From assembly GCA_025769875.1 (NCBI GenBank), contig JAGFNK010000168.1, forward strand, positions 38,562 through 102,561: 64,000 nt of DNA, written 5' to 3'. A model generated the notes under the pieces. The model ran no database searches and had not been told where the DNA came from. It worked only from the letters and a program-made list of their open reading frames with translations. Position numbers and translations under genes: made by a program. This DNA comes from Russula earlei (Eukaryota; Basidiomycota; Agaricomycetes; Russulales; Russulaceae). Below, one piece after another: positions 12,408 to 25,009 of the stretch (position 1 is the stretch's first letter; the number at the start of each line of letters is the position of its first letter).

Positions 12408-12874
12408 TTAAATACCCAGAGTGACTGGGGTGCAGCCAAGATTGATGAGACCGCCTGTGTAAAAGTATACGTCAGCAAGACAACGGGAAAAGGCAAAGAC
12501 CCGAACTCTGGTTGATATTGTTGCAGCAAACCGCAGTGTTGGAGCTGTTGTATCATGTTAGTACCTACATACAACACGTGCAGAATGAAAAAAAAAAAAT
12601 ACCATGAAGCACCACCAATGAGGGAAACGCAGGACAACCCAGCGCCGAGAGCGAGGTTAGGGACGAGTCCGAGCAGGCCCGAGAGAAGAGCCACGACCGA
12701 GTTGGTGGGAGAGGTATACGTGCTGCAGCATTGCACCGGTCCAGTGTTGCACTGGCTTGCAGGGATCGGCGTGAGGCTCGGAGGGTCGGTACCACCGTTG
12801 CAAGATGCAGCAGTGACGCTGCCTGCCGCAGCGAAGACCGCGAGCATAGAGAGAAGAGGTTTGTAAAGCAACAT
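12408..12874 (-). CDS. Class I hydrophobin (copy 3)
   Basis: Three exons (12603-12874, 12507-12544, 12408-12454) encode 118 residues. The signal peptide matches copies 2 and 4; the eight-cysteine core starts CNTGPVQCC and ends GCTPVTLGI, with the extra CNGG cysteine upstream of it. It differs from copy 4 by only a few residues, such as an added residue near the start of the mature protein (TAASCNGG against VAAQCNGG), so these are the youngest pair. The first intron carries a run of A residues on the plus strand near 12588-12599. Confidence 0.93.
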
Positions 12875-12950
12875 TGTGAAGACTGATGGAGGCTGTGGAA
12901 ATCCTGAAGCTGCGCTTGGAATGGGGAACAGACGAGCAACGAGCGGCCCT

Positions 12951-12957
12951 TTTATAG
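12951..12957 (-). promoter_or_regulatory. TATA box of hydrophobin copy 3
   Basis: TATAAAA on the minus strand, 77 bases upstream of the ATG at 12874. Confidence 0.65.
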
Positions 12958-14039
12958 ATTTCCTCGATGCTTGGGACAACAATGATAGCAAAGGAATTTG
13001 CATTCGTTATAGCGTAAAGGAGGTATCGGAGTTCAGCGGGTTTCAGAAAAAGGAGTCCTTCATCTGCCAATTCCATTCAGTTTCGATTGTTATCCGTCCA
13101 CTACGGGGCGAGTTCCCTGGTGTGTACGGAAATTGTATGCAATTCTGTACCTGGGCGGGGTCTTCGCACGGTCTTCACACGATTTGGGTTCTTGGCGCGA
13201 ACAGAAGGTAGAGTACGTGGAGAGTGGACTAACCACAAGAGGAAGCTGAGAGATTGCAAGAAGCTACCCCAGAATAGTTGTTTCCAAGATTATTATTTGC
13301 CTTTCGCTTCGATAAATCACCGTCCCCATGCTTTTCGCCGATCTCAGCTCTAGGAATTAGTAGCGTTAGATTGTCGTCCAGACACCGGGATTGTGACTAC
13401 TCTTCGAGGAATGACATCGGAGGGAGTGCGACATTGAGTGACAGCCGGCCTGTGTACCCGTGATTGTCGAGTGCTGGTATTATTGTTAGTAGCACCGAGG
13501 TAAGTGATGAAAAAAGGGACGGCAGAAAGGTGTGCACTACCCTGGCGTTCGTGTCGTGACTTGACTGTTACACTTTCATCGGTCATAGAATCTCGTAGTC
13601 TTGGAATCTCGCCTTGAATTGAGCCGTCGAGGCAGATGTTCATTGTTCCCGGAATACCCACTATTTCTTGCATGGTATGGTGTACTTGTTCTGCGCTGAC
13701 AGTACCAAGCGTTGTCGAATGGGTCTGAAATTCGAGCAAGACTCGCCATGGGCGAGGACACCTCATGCAAGCGCTAATAGGCAGTCAACACCATGCCGGA
13801 GATAAAAACGAACAATGCGGGCCGGCGCGGTGGAAATGGCCATGCCGTAATCAGTGCAGGGTTGTTTTTTGTGCCTCAGGCGCAAAGCTATATATATATA
13901 TTCCTTTGTTCCCGCGCACATACGTACTTGCTAGGTAGTACGCGCTTTGTAGATAGAGTGTTTTTCCCCGCAAGCAAAACACTGAGATAATCTAAAGCCG
14001 GCGCGGATATGACGGCAACAGCACGTGTACTATACCTCC

Positions 14040-16090
14040 ATTGTCTGCAGTTCTTTCTGATTCGGCTTGTTTGTTTGCATTTCGACTCGTCACCTATCAC
14101 TTTGCACCAAATCAAACAGACAGAGTATTCTCACGATTGACAGACAACAAAGCTAGATTCAACACCACTCCGAGTAATCATCGTCGCATGTGACACTCGG
14201 AGGGTCTACAGGCATGGAATGAATGTGAACATAGTCCGACCCCTTACGCCCCCCATCCCTCGTTTCTTCGATTCAACCAGCTGCGACCAACTCGGCCGCG
14301 CTTAGATACCCAGAGTGACTGGGGTGCAGCCAAGATTGATGAGACCGCCTGTGTAAAAGTATACGTCAGCAAGACAACGGGAAAAGGCAAAGACCCGAAC
14401 TCTGGTTGATATTGTTGCAGCAAACCGCGGTGTTGGAGCTGTTGTATCATGTTAGTACCTACATACAACACGTCAAAAATGAAAAAAAAATACCATGAAG
14501 CACCGCCAATGAGGGAAACACAGGACAACCCAGCGCCGAGAGAGAGGTTAGGGACGAGACCGAGCAGGCCCGAGAGAAGAGCCACGACCGAGTTGGTGGG
14601 AGAGGTATACGTGCTGCAGCATTGCACCGGTCCAGTGTTGCACTGGCTTGCAGGGATCGGCGTGAGGCTCGGAGGGTCGGTGCCACCATTGCATTGAGCG
14701 GCGACACTGCCAGCCGCAGCAAAGACAGCGAGCATAGAGAGAAGAGGTTTGTAAAGCAACATTGTGAAGACTAGATGGAGGCTGTGGAAATCCTGAAGCT
14801 GCGCTTGGGATGGGGAACAAACGAGCAACGAGCGGCCTTTTTGTAGATTTCCTCGATGCTTGGTACACCAACGATAGAAAAGGAATAAGTGTTCGTTATC
14901 GCGTAAGGGGTGTACCGGACTTCAACCGGGTTCGTGAGGAAAAGGAGACCTTCGTCTGTCAATTCAATTCAGCTTTAATTGTTATATTGCCACTACGGGG
15001 CGAGTTCCCTGGTGTGTACAGAGATTGTGTGCAACTCTGTCGTCACCTGAGCGCGGTCTTCACACGGTCTTCACACGATTTGGGCTCTTGGCATTTCCGG
15101 AAGGCAGAGTATGCGGAGAGCTGATAGATTGCAAGAAGCTTCGATTCTTCTCCGTCCCCGCGTATTTAGCCGACCTGAGCTCTAAAAATCGGTAGCGTTA
15201 GATTGTCGTCCAATCGTGTCCAGACATTGGGATTGTCGAGTGCTGGTATTATTGCTGGTAACACCGAGGTAAGTGATAAACAAAGGGACGGCAGAAGGGT
15301 GTGTCTTGCCGTGGCATTCCTGTCGTGTCGTGTCCTGACTCTCACACTTTCATCCTTCATTGGTCATGAAATCTTGCCTTCAATTGAATCATCGAGGCAG
15401 ATGTTCATTGCTCCCGGAATACGGTTCTTCCATATCCCATCTGTATCAACACCATGGAATTGTATACCTGACGCTTCTTCTGCGCCGACAGTACCAAGCA
15501 TTGTCGAATGGGCCCGAGAATTGAACAAGACTTGCCATTGGCGCGTCCGAGTCTATTGAGGATACCTCATCCAAGCGCTAAAAGGGCCAGGCTTCTCGCG
15601 AACTAACACCGATCATTCTGACTCAAGAATCGAAGCGTACGCAAGTAGTTTGTTCTCTAGTAACAATTGTCCAGCGTGAGGCCCGGATATCAAACCGATT
15701 GATGAATCCGCGGAGACCATCTCTGCTTTGGGCGGTTTCCGTCAGTATCCCTTTGAATTTGTGCAGAAAACCAACGGCTTGGGCGGTGTCCTTCGCCTGC
15801 ATTATGAGAAGCGGCTAACCCCTGACCGCGTAGCGTCCTCCTCATGTAACAGTACAACACGCCTCCGCAGCACGTTGCATAACACTAAACGATCTATATG
15901 CTGAGGTCAGTGAAAAAGACAGCCTGGGTGGCGGAGTCAACGCCACATGCCAGCAGATTATGAGAGAATACGAAAAAAAAGAAATAGATGAGCCAACAAT
16001 GCAGGGTCGGCGCGGTGCAATGGCCGGGAAGTCATGCCGTAATCAATACGGGGTGTTTTTTTTTCTTGAAGGAGTTGTACCCAGCTGCAA
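14040..16090. repeat. Tandem segmental duplication unit C
   Basis: Third copy of the unit. Its flank block (15200-15700) is the most diverged, with several deletions relative to units A and B. The motif gtccagcgtgaggc followed by caaaccgattgatgaat near 15670-15705 is shared with unit A near 11700-11745. Confidence 0.7.
14302..14762 (-). CDS. Class I hydrophobin (copy 4)
   Basis: Three exons (14494-14762, 14401-14438, 14302-14348) encode 117 residues with the same signal peptide, extra CNGG cysteine, eight-cysteine core and intron positions as copies 2 and 3. The coding sequence appears intact. Its upstream box at 14838-14845 reads TACAAAAA on the minus strand rather than TATAAAA, so expression may differ from its siblings; that is an inference from one base. 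Confidence 0.93.
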
Positions 16091-16099
16091 GAATGCAAG

Positions 16100-17859
16100 T
16101 CGCGGACTTTTTTTTTTTTTCCCATATAGCCGTTACGATATGCGAAGCGGTGACAGGACCAGGTCAACAATTGGAGGCAACGTTCAAAATCATTGGGGTT
16201 CGCAGGTCGGGGTTTCACCCTCGAAAGTCTTGACAGCTCGTCCAAACCATCGCAAGCAATTAGTATCCGGCCATAGAGGGTCGCCCTTTGTCACATGCCA
16301 TCCATTCAAGTGGAGTTTCAGGTGCCAGAGTACCCAGAGGCACAGCGCACGTCACGACGTTGGACGTGTTCAATTGCTGACCGCGACGGAGATTGGGAGG
16401 TCTCCACCATGGGTATCGACACTCATCCCCCAGTTACGGATGAAAGCAGCGCCACCACATCCACACGTCGTTGCCACAGCACAACTTGGCCTGGTTCATT
16501 GATCAAACTATGTAGATGCCCTAGCTGGACGCTGCCAGCAAGGTGAGTAATGAGTGTCTCAGCTGCATCCAAGATCGAAGATGATCTAGTGGGATCGTCG
16601 GAATGGGGGTATGTGACGCAAACTGCCCCCGACCAACGTGCGAGATAAACGTTAGGCTCACCCCTGACGTAAATCAGATTCTTCGTTGAGATTTGAGGGC
16701 GATGGTGTACATATCCAGTACAATAATTGTATCGCTCATCTCGCCCCTCGCTTCTTGGCGCCAGAATCAGTTTCCTGGACCAGCAACCTGGGTCGTGGCG
16801 GCCACTGGAGCACGCAGCGAACTCAGGCTCATCATCAATAGCGATTAAGGAGATTCAACGAGGCCAGTGAGCTTCCCCTTCCCTTACACTGCCGGCCTTG
16901 TTGAAACATAATGGAGTATCCGAATGTTACCATCCGAGTCTTGGCAGATGTCAATCCATATTCTTCGGATCAGGAGTATAGAATGAGAAAAAGTTATTGG
17001 CGCCGTATGTTAGCGACCAGGACACTTATTGGAAAGATGATCCCCGTTGTTTTTTTGTATAGTGGTGTCTCGGGGGCGTGAGAGAGGAAATCGACGGAAT
17101 ATTGATGTCCACAATAGGCCGGTCCACGATTCCAGACACGGTGCTCTGGATATAGTATCTGGGATCGGGGTACACGACGCCACCTGTCAGGAAACCGACC
17201 ACGGGGCCAAAGCGTGATGGCCAGTCTGTCAAACGGTGAGAAAAGCAATAATGTGAATGACAGAGAAATGGGGCGTGTAAGGATGGGGGTGCTGTAATGG
17301 ATCATGAACGGGATGGGCGGTAATACATGAGTCCTGGGTGCAAGAGAGGGACGCCGTGTTGGAGTTGGACGTGCAGCCACCGCGTGGCGCGAACGGACAA
17401 ACTGGATCGATCGTACGTAATTCGAATTAGTTGTCGTTCGTTTTTCCCCTCAGTCTCTGAGGTTAGTCCACGCTCCTTTACTTTTTCATTTAAACTAATA
17501 GTGTACATAGTTAGTTATCATCCTTCAGGGTAGCTAACCAACCAACACAGTTTCTTATGCACAAGACTGAGTTATCCTTCACGCAGTGAGATCCGTGCTA
17601 GCACTCCATTTCCTCAGGCGTTCGTAACGACCAACATCTCAGTCGCCATTAGTAACATTGCCTGAGGCTGAGGGTCACCGCCTGTAATTTCTGGTTACTG
17701 CCCAGTGGTTACCCTTTTTTTGTTTCAAATTCAACATGTCTGAGAAGGGTTCTTTTCAGCTACTTGCACTCATACGACAACTTAATCAAATCATACCTCA
17801 CACCTCGATCCAGATGCATGTCACCAACATCCGAGTCGTCCCCAAGTCCCCTATCAGAG
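16100..17859. other. 1.7 kb without a confident gene
   Basis: Several short frames are present. One minus-strand stretch (17026-17232, containing FGPVVGFLTGGVVYPDPRYY) could be an exon of a small membrane protein, but I see no convincing start or neighbouring exons. At 17490-17575 lies the inverted relative of the insert at 10900. Confidence 0.35.
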
Positions 17860-20800
17860 TCAGAACTGATCGTCGGCAAAGAGGTTGACTCCAGTCAGGC
17901 ACTTGTAATTGTAATCGAAGACGGGTCGGTACGTGAACAAGCTTCGCGCCTTCAACTGTGCGATGTGCTGCTCCTCAGGATCAACTTGAATTGGCTCCTC
18001 ATCGTTCCCCTCTGTCTCCTGTGCCAGCCTGAGCCCACGCTGTACGGATTGCTGTACGTCCGTCAAATGCACGAGCCGTCGACATCCAGGGTGTGCGACC
18101 GCCGCATCTCGCAGTCGGGTATAACAGCGCGCGGGGGCGTCATACGACGGTACGGGAGGGTACTCATTTTCCTCTTCGACAACATCGCTTGCCGCACCCT
18201 TCTTCGCGACCTCAGTTGCTAGCTTTTCCTCGAGGCGATCCGCAAAGGAGAGCAGCTCAGTTGCCAGTTTGGTGCCGCGAATGAGGCAACCGTCCGCGAG
18301 GAGCGCATCCAGAGTCTTGCGTAGCTTCGGGATCTCAACCTTTTGTTTTTGTCGAATGGTGATGTGTTCTGCAACTGATATACCCCAGGAACTACTATCT
18401 CTTTCGGCCTGCGCGCCTCAACGTAACCTACGACCCGAGGAAGGTACTTGAGGAAGGCGACCTCCAGCGGCGTCTGTCCGACGCTGTTCTCCGTGTACAT
18501 GTGTTCCGTGGGACCGTACTGGAGAAGAATCTCGACAAGGGCGGTGTTCGAATCCTGAACTGCAATGTGCAGAGGAGTAGATCCGTTGGCGTCTTTAAGC
18601 AGACAGTGGCAGGATTAACCCCAAACTCTAGGATGGTTCGCACAGTTATTGGGTATCTGCGCTTGACGGCCAACATCAAAGGCTGCAACAGCGCAGAGTG
18701 AGCGACACAATCTAAGACCAGACAAAAGGAAGCTTATACCGTGTTAGAAGCCTTGGACCTTTGTGTCATCAGCTCATGTGTCAACTCCTTCGGAAGAGTC
18801 TTGAGTAGATGTATGATAAACTTGAATCTCTTGGCGTTTTCGGATAGACAGGCGAGGTGGTAGATATTCCAGCTTGAGAGTTCCCATCATGACTAGCCAG
18901 CCGACAGCAAGATGACATTTCAACTTACCCACGGGGATCACGTTCCCTTGGATCGCAGCCCCTCTCTAACACGAAGTCTACAATTTCCGAGCTGGAGCAA
19001 TAATAGGCGGCAGTCAAGAGCGCATTGAAACCGACGAACTTCGTCCTGCCTTCCTATCAGCACCACTACGGCGCGACCCCAATTTCCACGATGAAAGCCG
19101 CACCTTTGGTGAAGCATTCCCACCATTAAGTTCGGCTTAAGTGCGAACAGCTGTTTCAAGATTTCCAATTTGTTATTTTTCACTGCGCAGAGGAGAGGAG
19201 ATTCGTTTAGTTCGTCGAGTTGCCAGCCGAGCAGAGCCGGGAGGGCTGCGCTTAAGTTATCGATGCTCTTCAGGTACTGCGCAATGTCATCGCTGTAGGT
19301 TGAAGCATAATATGTATACGCTGCTAGGGACCGTGGGCCGGCGAGATATTCGACAACCTTTGCAGCCCCGAAAAAGATGGCACTGCGGAGCAGATCGTAG
19401 TTATACGTAATGACCTTTTGCTTACTCTGTCCTTGTTGTGCCATATCTGCACGTCGTTTGCCACCAACTTTAAGTCCGAGGTAGACGCGTTCTTCTACGA
19501 CCTTCGCGTCCATATGGAGGGTTTTCACTTTTTCGGAGAGAAAGGGAATCCCAACTCCCGTACGGCGGGTAAGCTCATCGAGCATGTCGGGACGATCGAG
19601 CTTCACAACCAACTCATGAACTACGCCATCTGGCCAGAGTGCTGCCCCGGCAAATTGGTACAATTCAAGGATGCGGACGAACGCCTCGAAGTCATCATCG
19701 TACACAGCTTTCTGGAGTGGGGTGCAGCAGATGAACTTCCTGACAGTTCTGAGGCTGCTTTGGACCTTGAGCATCTTCTTGGGGGGAGCCTCTGCGCGAA
19801 CAGCAGAAGGTCTTGCAGCAAGGTCGACAAAATTGATTTCTTTCGGTTCGCTGTAGTCCTCCGAAGTGCAACTTCCCTCATCTGAATCATCTGCGAGGCG
19901 TAGAATGTGACAACCCATAGATAATGTAGCCATATGGGAGTGCTTACCATCTGAGAGTATACTTGATACAGGATCGATTGGCGCGGCTTCAGCGTCTGGG
20001 TCTTGGTACTGGGCGGTAGCGATTGCGATTACAAGGCGTGCGTTTCCCAATGACGACGGTGCAGCGCGACGAGGAGCGGAGTCCACCCTATGATATGAGT
20101 GTCAACAACTCAGCCTTTGCAGAAGGGATGGGTCATCGCATACCGGTCAGCGACCCAAAGCCGATATTGAGAGCAGTAGTCTGCACGGAAATCTGTATCG
20201 GCTCCTTGTCTTCTGCAATGTGCTTGGGGAGGCAGAGCTCCTGGACTGATACACTGTCTCCGGTCCAGCATGCCTCGTACAGCTCATCATAGATCATCTT
20301 GAGATAAGCCGGTATACGAATCGTACCAAACCTGGCGTGGCGAATATATCCCGACTCTTGGAGAGTAGTGTGACCCGGGGCAGGGTTCGTAGGGACAGCG
20401 GTCGTCTGGACGGTTTGCGGCGCACCGCTAGGTGGCGCGCTACTGTGAGAGCGCAGAATGGAATCTGCACGCATGTAGTAATCCCTCGTCGCTACGCCGT
20501 TGTCTTTATTCAGCTCCGGCGCGAGGACGTTCCACGTATTGTGAAGCCTTTTTGCATTAGAGAAACGCGCCGCCATGAGGTATGCACGGTATGCCGCCCA
20601 CGTGTCGTCAGGGGGAGAAGAAGGCCTTTGTATGGCAGGGGGGTTTGGGGTCCACAGGTCCGCAACAATCGCGGAGGTCCATTGCAGCAGGTTCAAGGGT
20701 TGCCAGTTAGACGTTTTGATAGACGCGTCGACGGTTGCACCCAGGGCAGCCAGCAGCGAGATAATTTGATCGCGTTGAAGGAATGCGACTTCGACTGGCA

Positions 20801-23560
20801 AATAAACGCGACTGTAGTGCGCCCTACTAACGGGACAATGAACACTTCGGAATTTGGTGGATAGGGCTGATGATAGACGTACTGCACCCGCCCCCTCTCT
20901 GTCTTGGAAACATCCTCTGGTGTAAACGCCAGCTTGGAACCGTGAGAAGCAACACAGACAGAGTTGCATAGTCGCCAGATAGAATGGACGAGACAACGGG
21001 GAACACAAGTCCAATTCCATTTCCAGAGGCAGGGATGTTGAGTATCTTCTTCGCATTCGAGTCGCGTGACAGGAGCGAGGCCGCGATCTTGGTCTTTCCT
21101 GACAGAACAACACGATGTAAGATGGTCAACAGATTCTCATCGGCAGTCGACGAGATTGCTCGAGAAGCTATCAAACGTTCCGCAATCTTTACCGCACACT
21201 CCTCGTCTTGGGTATGTATTGTCAAAGTGAGTGGATGGAGAGGCCTCGTGCCCTTTGCACGCGCCGCAAAATTGGGATCGGCACCAGCTGTAAGCAGAAC
21301 ATCGACGACTTCCGGTGAACCAAAGAGAATAGCATGGCCGAGAGCGGTGAGACCAAAGTCCCAATCAGAGGTGGACAAATCAAGAACGTCAGGTGCTTCA
21401 TTGTCGTCTTCCAAAGGGTCGGCGTCCTTCTCCGCTTCACCGATCTTTAGACGAGCATCTTCTTGACCAGGATAGTCTGACCCATCTGAGCGGCAAGATG
21501 GAAAGTGGTGCGCCCGCCAACTAGCCGTGCCGTCATGCGCGCGCCAGCATCGATAAGGACGCTGGCGACTTCAACACTGTTGGATAAAATAGCAAGGTGT
21601 AGAGCGGTCCGCCCAACATGATCGCGACGGTTTACGTCTTCACCTTCCTTGATCATCTGTGTGACGGTGACGGTATCATCCTTGCTGATGGCACCGAAGA
21701 ATTTGGCTGTTGCTTGAGTGTACGCGGTTTCACCCCATTCACCTTCATCGATGGGGTTGAAACTCCCGGAGATACACTGTCTACCAGGATCTTCTTGAAT
21801 GAATCTAGAATGAGGGCGTCAGGCTCAAACAACGCCAAAAGCAGAGGTGTCACATACCCAATGCGGCCACGTACGTATATCTTGTCCTCCTCATCTTGTA
21901 GACCATGCTCCTCTGCATTTCTGGGTTGTGGGCAGTGCTGCATGACTGATTAACCCGAATCTTTCCTGACATGTGACAAAGCGCACTTCACAACAGTCTT
22001 CCATGCACTCTTCCATTGTGCCGAAAAAAGCAGAGTGTCGATGAAGGCGGCGATTTTTATTCTTGGGGTTATATGGAGCTACCACACACTCATTAAGAAT
22101 TAAAACATAAAGGTGATTGGCTTACTATTAACACCAAAATCCTTTGGAAAAACAAATTAGAGAAAGGTCCATGAGCGTTGACTTGAACGCACAGTTTTGT
22201 AGATCAGCTTCCCAATCCTCCTCGCATCCCATCCCAGACCATAAGGGATGTGTAGATTGGCGATGTCATAATCGCTCAATGCCAGTCCACTGAACACAGG
22301 GTCTGCTTTGAGGTCATTTTTATACCTACGTCCAAGTCGAGCACGTGTCGAGGAATCGCTAATGTCTGCAGGCCGACCACGCAGGATGCTGCGTTGGTAC
22401 TGATACTGGTTGCGAGACCCGGGAGCAGCGAGTTTTTCGATGGCGAGAAGGCGCGCGAGGCCTTGGATGCGGCCAACAGCACGCTCAAAGATCTAGCGAG
22501 ACAATTAGCATACCGCGATTTGAAAATAGGAACTAGACAAACCGTGGGATCAATCTCGCTACGCTTCAGCCCAGGAATATAGACCTCAAAACCGCGTGAA
22601 CAATATTTCGCCAGCCGGACTTCATAAGAAGGCGAACGCCTCGTCATATCTACTGTGAGTGACTGGCGCATCATGGATATGATAGCGCGTGGACTCGGCC
22701 ACACACGATTGCCATCATAAGCACAACAGGGTGCATCAATGTCAAAGCCCGCAAGGATCTCGGCAGGAGAACTGTAGAGCCGGAGGACGATCTGAATGTT
22801 GCGATAAGGATACTGTGCTAAAGATTCGGTAAGTACAACTCCTTTCGAGTACTGTGCACCACCCACAATGGATCGAAACCGTGTGCTTTGTTCTAATGCA
22901 AGTGACGTCCCAAGGCACAGAGTCGCGAACAGCTTCATAAATGGCAACAATCTTGCGCTCAGCCTTCGAAAAGGTGTCAGGAGGAAAAAAGGGGGGGGAA
23001 ATATAGCAACTTACCTCCTGTGTGGTCAAATCATAAAGCAATAGATCAACGTCGGACGAGGGAAAGGCCTTCTCATGATAGCGCTTCCTCATAGTTCTCT
23101 TGGTAGCCATTGCGACCTTTGGAGGAGGCATGAGGCACGCCTGCACGGAGCCACGGGCAGCCAAGACGTTGCTCCAATCTGACAGTTGGGAGAGAGAATT
23201 CTCCGTAAAAACGCCCCAATTCTTCTTAAATATCTCGAGGATCTCAACCATTGCAGAGGAACCTTCCTTACGTCTCATGACATCCGGTCAAGGCATCACG
23301 TATTGAGCATCACGATCGGCGTCGCTGGCGACTACACGCGCTCTTGTAGTTCTGATATGAGGCGGGGCGGCAAAAACATCAACGAGGCCAACGTGGATGT
23401 CTTTGAGACGGGTGTTGCCCCTGTCTGTTGCGAACAATTTGCGCAGTTCCGCTTCGTCATCGAGAGACGGCTGAAGACCATTATTATCAAGAGAGACAGG
23501 TCCCTTGGGTAAAGAAACTACGCGAGAGAGGAATTGGGTAGCCTCTTCGTTCTGGGACAT
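17860..23560 (-). CDS. Large multi-exon ankyrin-repeat protein with nucleotidyltransferase-like N-terminal segment
   Basis: A chain of open minus-strand segments joined by short introns reads as one protein of well over 1000 residues, starting MSQNEEATQFL at 23560 and ending GVNLFADDQF at 17860. The N-terminal part holds a SDVDLLLYDL motif followed by AEILAGFDIDAPCCAYDG and TRRSPSYEVRLAKY, a block I know from basidiomycete ankyrin proteins. The S-D-x-D pattern resembles nucleotidyltransferases, but activity is only a guess. Ankyrin units follow, for example GRTALHLAILSNSVEVASVL near 21600 and GLTALGHAILFGSPEVVDVL near 21330. Near 20040 a one-base loss breaks the frame (WTPLLVALHRRHWE, then ARLVIAIATAQYQ). 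The exact exon set in the 18-19 kb part is uncertain. Confidence 0.75.
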
Positions 23561-23758
23561 GGACGCTGGAATGGGAAATGAAGAACCCAATAGAAAACTA
23601 TTTGTACTCCATGGTTCGTTTCGAGTCCAGGGGTGTTGCGTTAGGTGAAGGCGCACACTTCCATTCGCCGTCTCTCATTGGTTGATCAAGATCACGTGTT
23701 GAACGTGTCCTTGTGGCTGCTGTTCAGTTCAACTCATCCATCATCTCTTCTCGCACGC

Positions 23759-25009
23759 ATGGTACATGATATTACAAGCGATTTTCGAAGCATTGTCAAT
23801 CAGAAGCGCGAGAGTCTTGGTGACTCCGGGCGAAGCATGCTTGGACGGCCATCTCACCCCGCGCCTGGAGACAGTCAGCTGGAAGGGGCACCTCCATTCA
23901 TGCAGACATACATGAAGGAGGCCTACACGATTGTAAGTCATACTTTTCCCCCATTACCTCTGCTTCTTACGTGTGAAAAGTTGCAACACACTACCTCTCT
24001 GACTCGTATGCTTTCTACCGTCCGACGTGCATACCTCGACGTTCATGCACGACAACCGCCGGTCACCCGTCAGGCTGTGCGCGCATTTGATACCAATAGC
24101 GTGGATGCATTGGCGGATATCAAGTACTTTACAAACACAGAACGCGATCAAATTGACATACAGGCGCGGAAAATCCTCGCACGTTGTGCCGAACGCGTGC
24201 ATGATATGGAGACCTTGGAAAAGCGTGCGCCCTCTAATCCCTCCCTCGCTCCATTTCTCATGTGACCGAACTCGGTTACAGAACGGATCGAGCGCGCCGC
24301 TCAATCTTCTAATCCCCTTTACCGCCTTCTTCCTGCACTTCTCGTGCCTGACGATGTCGCTACTGCCTCTGAGTTTATATCGGCTCACTGCGCGGGAATC
24401 ACCTGGTATCTGACGCGTCGGCTCACGCAAGTGGGCCAGATGCTGCGTGACATGCAGGAGGAGCGTGTTCGTCGCGAGACAGAACGCACTCGCACGCTCG
24501 GGTCTGGTGTGGCTCGTGGACTGGTGGGCGGGAGCATTACCGCCTCAGAGTTTGCTCAACCTGGACCCAGTAGCTGGTTCGGAAGCGCATCGTCTGCACT
24601 CGGTGCAAGCTGGGTTGTGCCGCCGCGCCTTCCGCCAGAGGAGATGGATCCGACCATTTCGGACGAGGAGGAAGATGATGTTGAGCTATCTGCGTCCCAG
24701 ATCCAACAGTTCGAAGCCGAAAACGCGCAGATTCTACGCTCAGCAGAGGACACGCTCGCTGCTGTGCAGCAGGCCGAAGCTCGACTGTTCGAGATCAGCG
24801 CTCTGCAGGCAGAGCTAGTTGCTCAACTGACGCGACAAACGGAAGTCTCGGACCAGCTATATGAGGACGCGATCGCAACGAGCGAGTTGGTTGAGAAAGG
24901 CAACGTTCAGCTTCGTGAAGCGCGTCGTCGTGCACGCGACGGTCGGAAATGGTTGTTGCTATTCCTTATCGGTGCCAGTCTGTCATTGCTATTCCTTCAT
25001 TATTATTAA
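23759..25009 (+). CDS. UFE1: Syntaxin 18/Ufe1-type Qa-SNARE of the ER
   Basis: t-SNARE for retrograde Golgi-to-ER fusion. Three exons with introns 23933-23980 and 24225-24281 give about 380 residues. The N-terminal part has DFRSIVNQKRESL and LTRMLSTVRRAYLDV, the syntaxin-18 signature. The SNARE helix around 24700-24900 (FEAENAQILRSAEDTLAAV, then EISALQAELVAQL) carries the central glutamine. A C-terminal anchor (WLLLFLIGASLSLLFLHYY) ends the protein, as expected for a tail-anchored SNARE. An acidic linker (SDEEEDDVEL) precedes the SNARE motif. It is transcribed divergently from the ankyrin gene, with about 200 bases between the two starts. Confidence 0.9.

Larger units (their letters stand above)
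12160..13925. repeat. Tandem segmental duplication unit B
   Basis: Second copy of the hydrophobin unit, shorter than unit A because it lacks the insertion at 10880-11110. The distal block with gtgcctcaggcgcaaagcta near 13870 matches the one near 11965 in unit A. Confidence 0.75.

Noticed and set aside
13350..13766. 138-codon minus frame with a counterpart at 11272-11460
   Set aside because: The shared peptide pieces reflect duplicated flanks. The frame is not kept between units A, B and C, so selection for coding is not visible.
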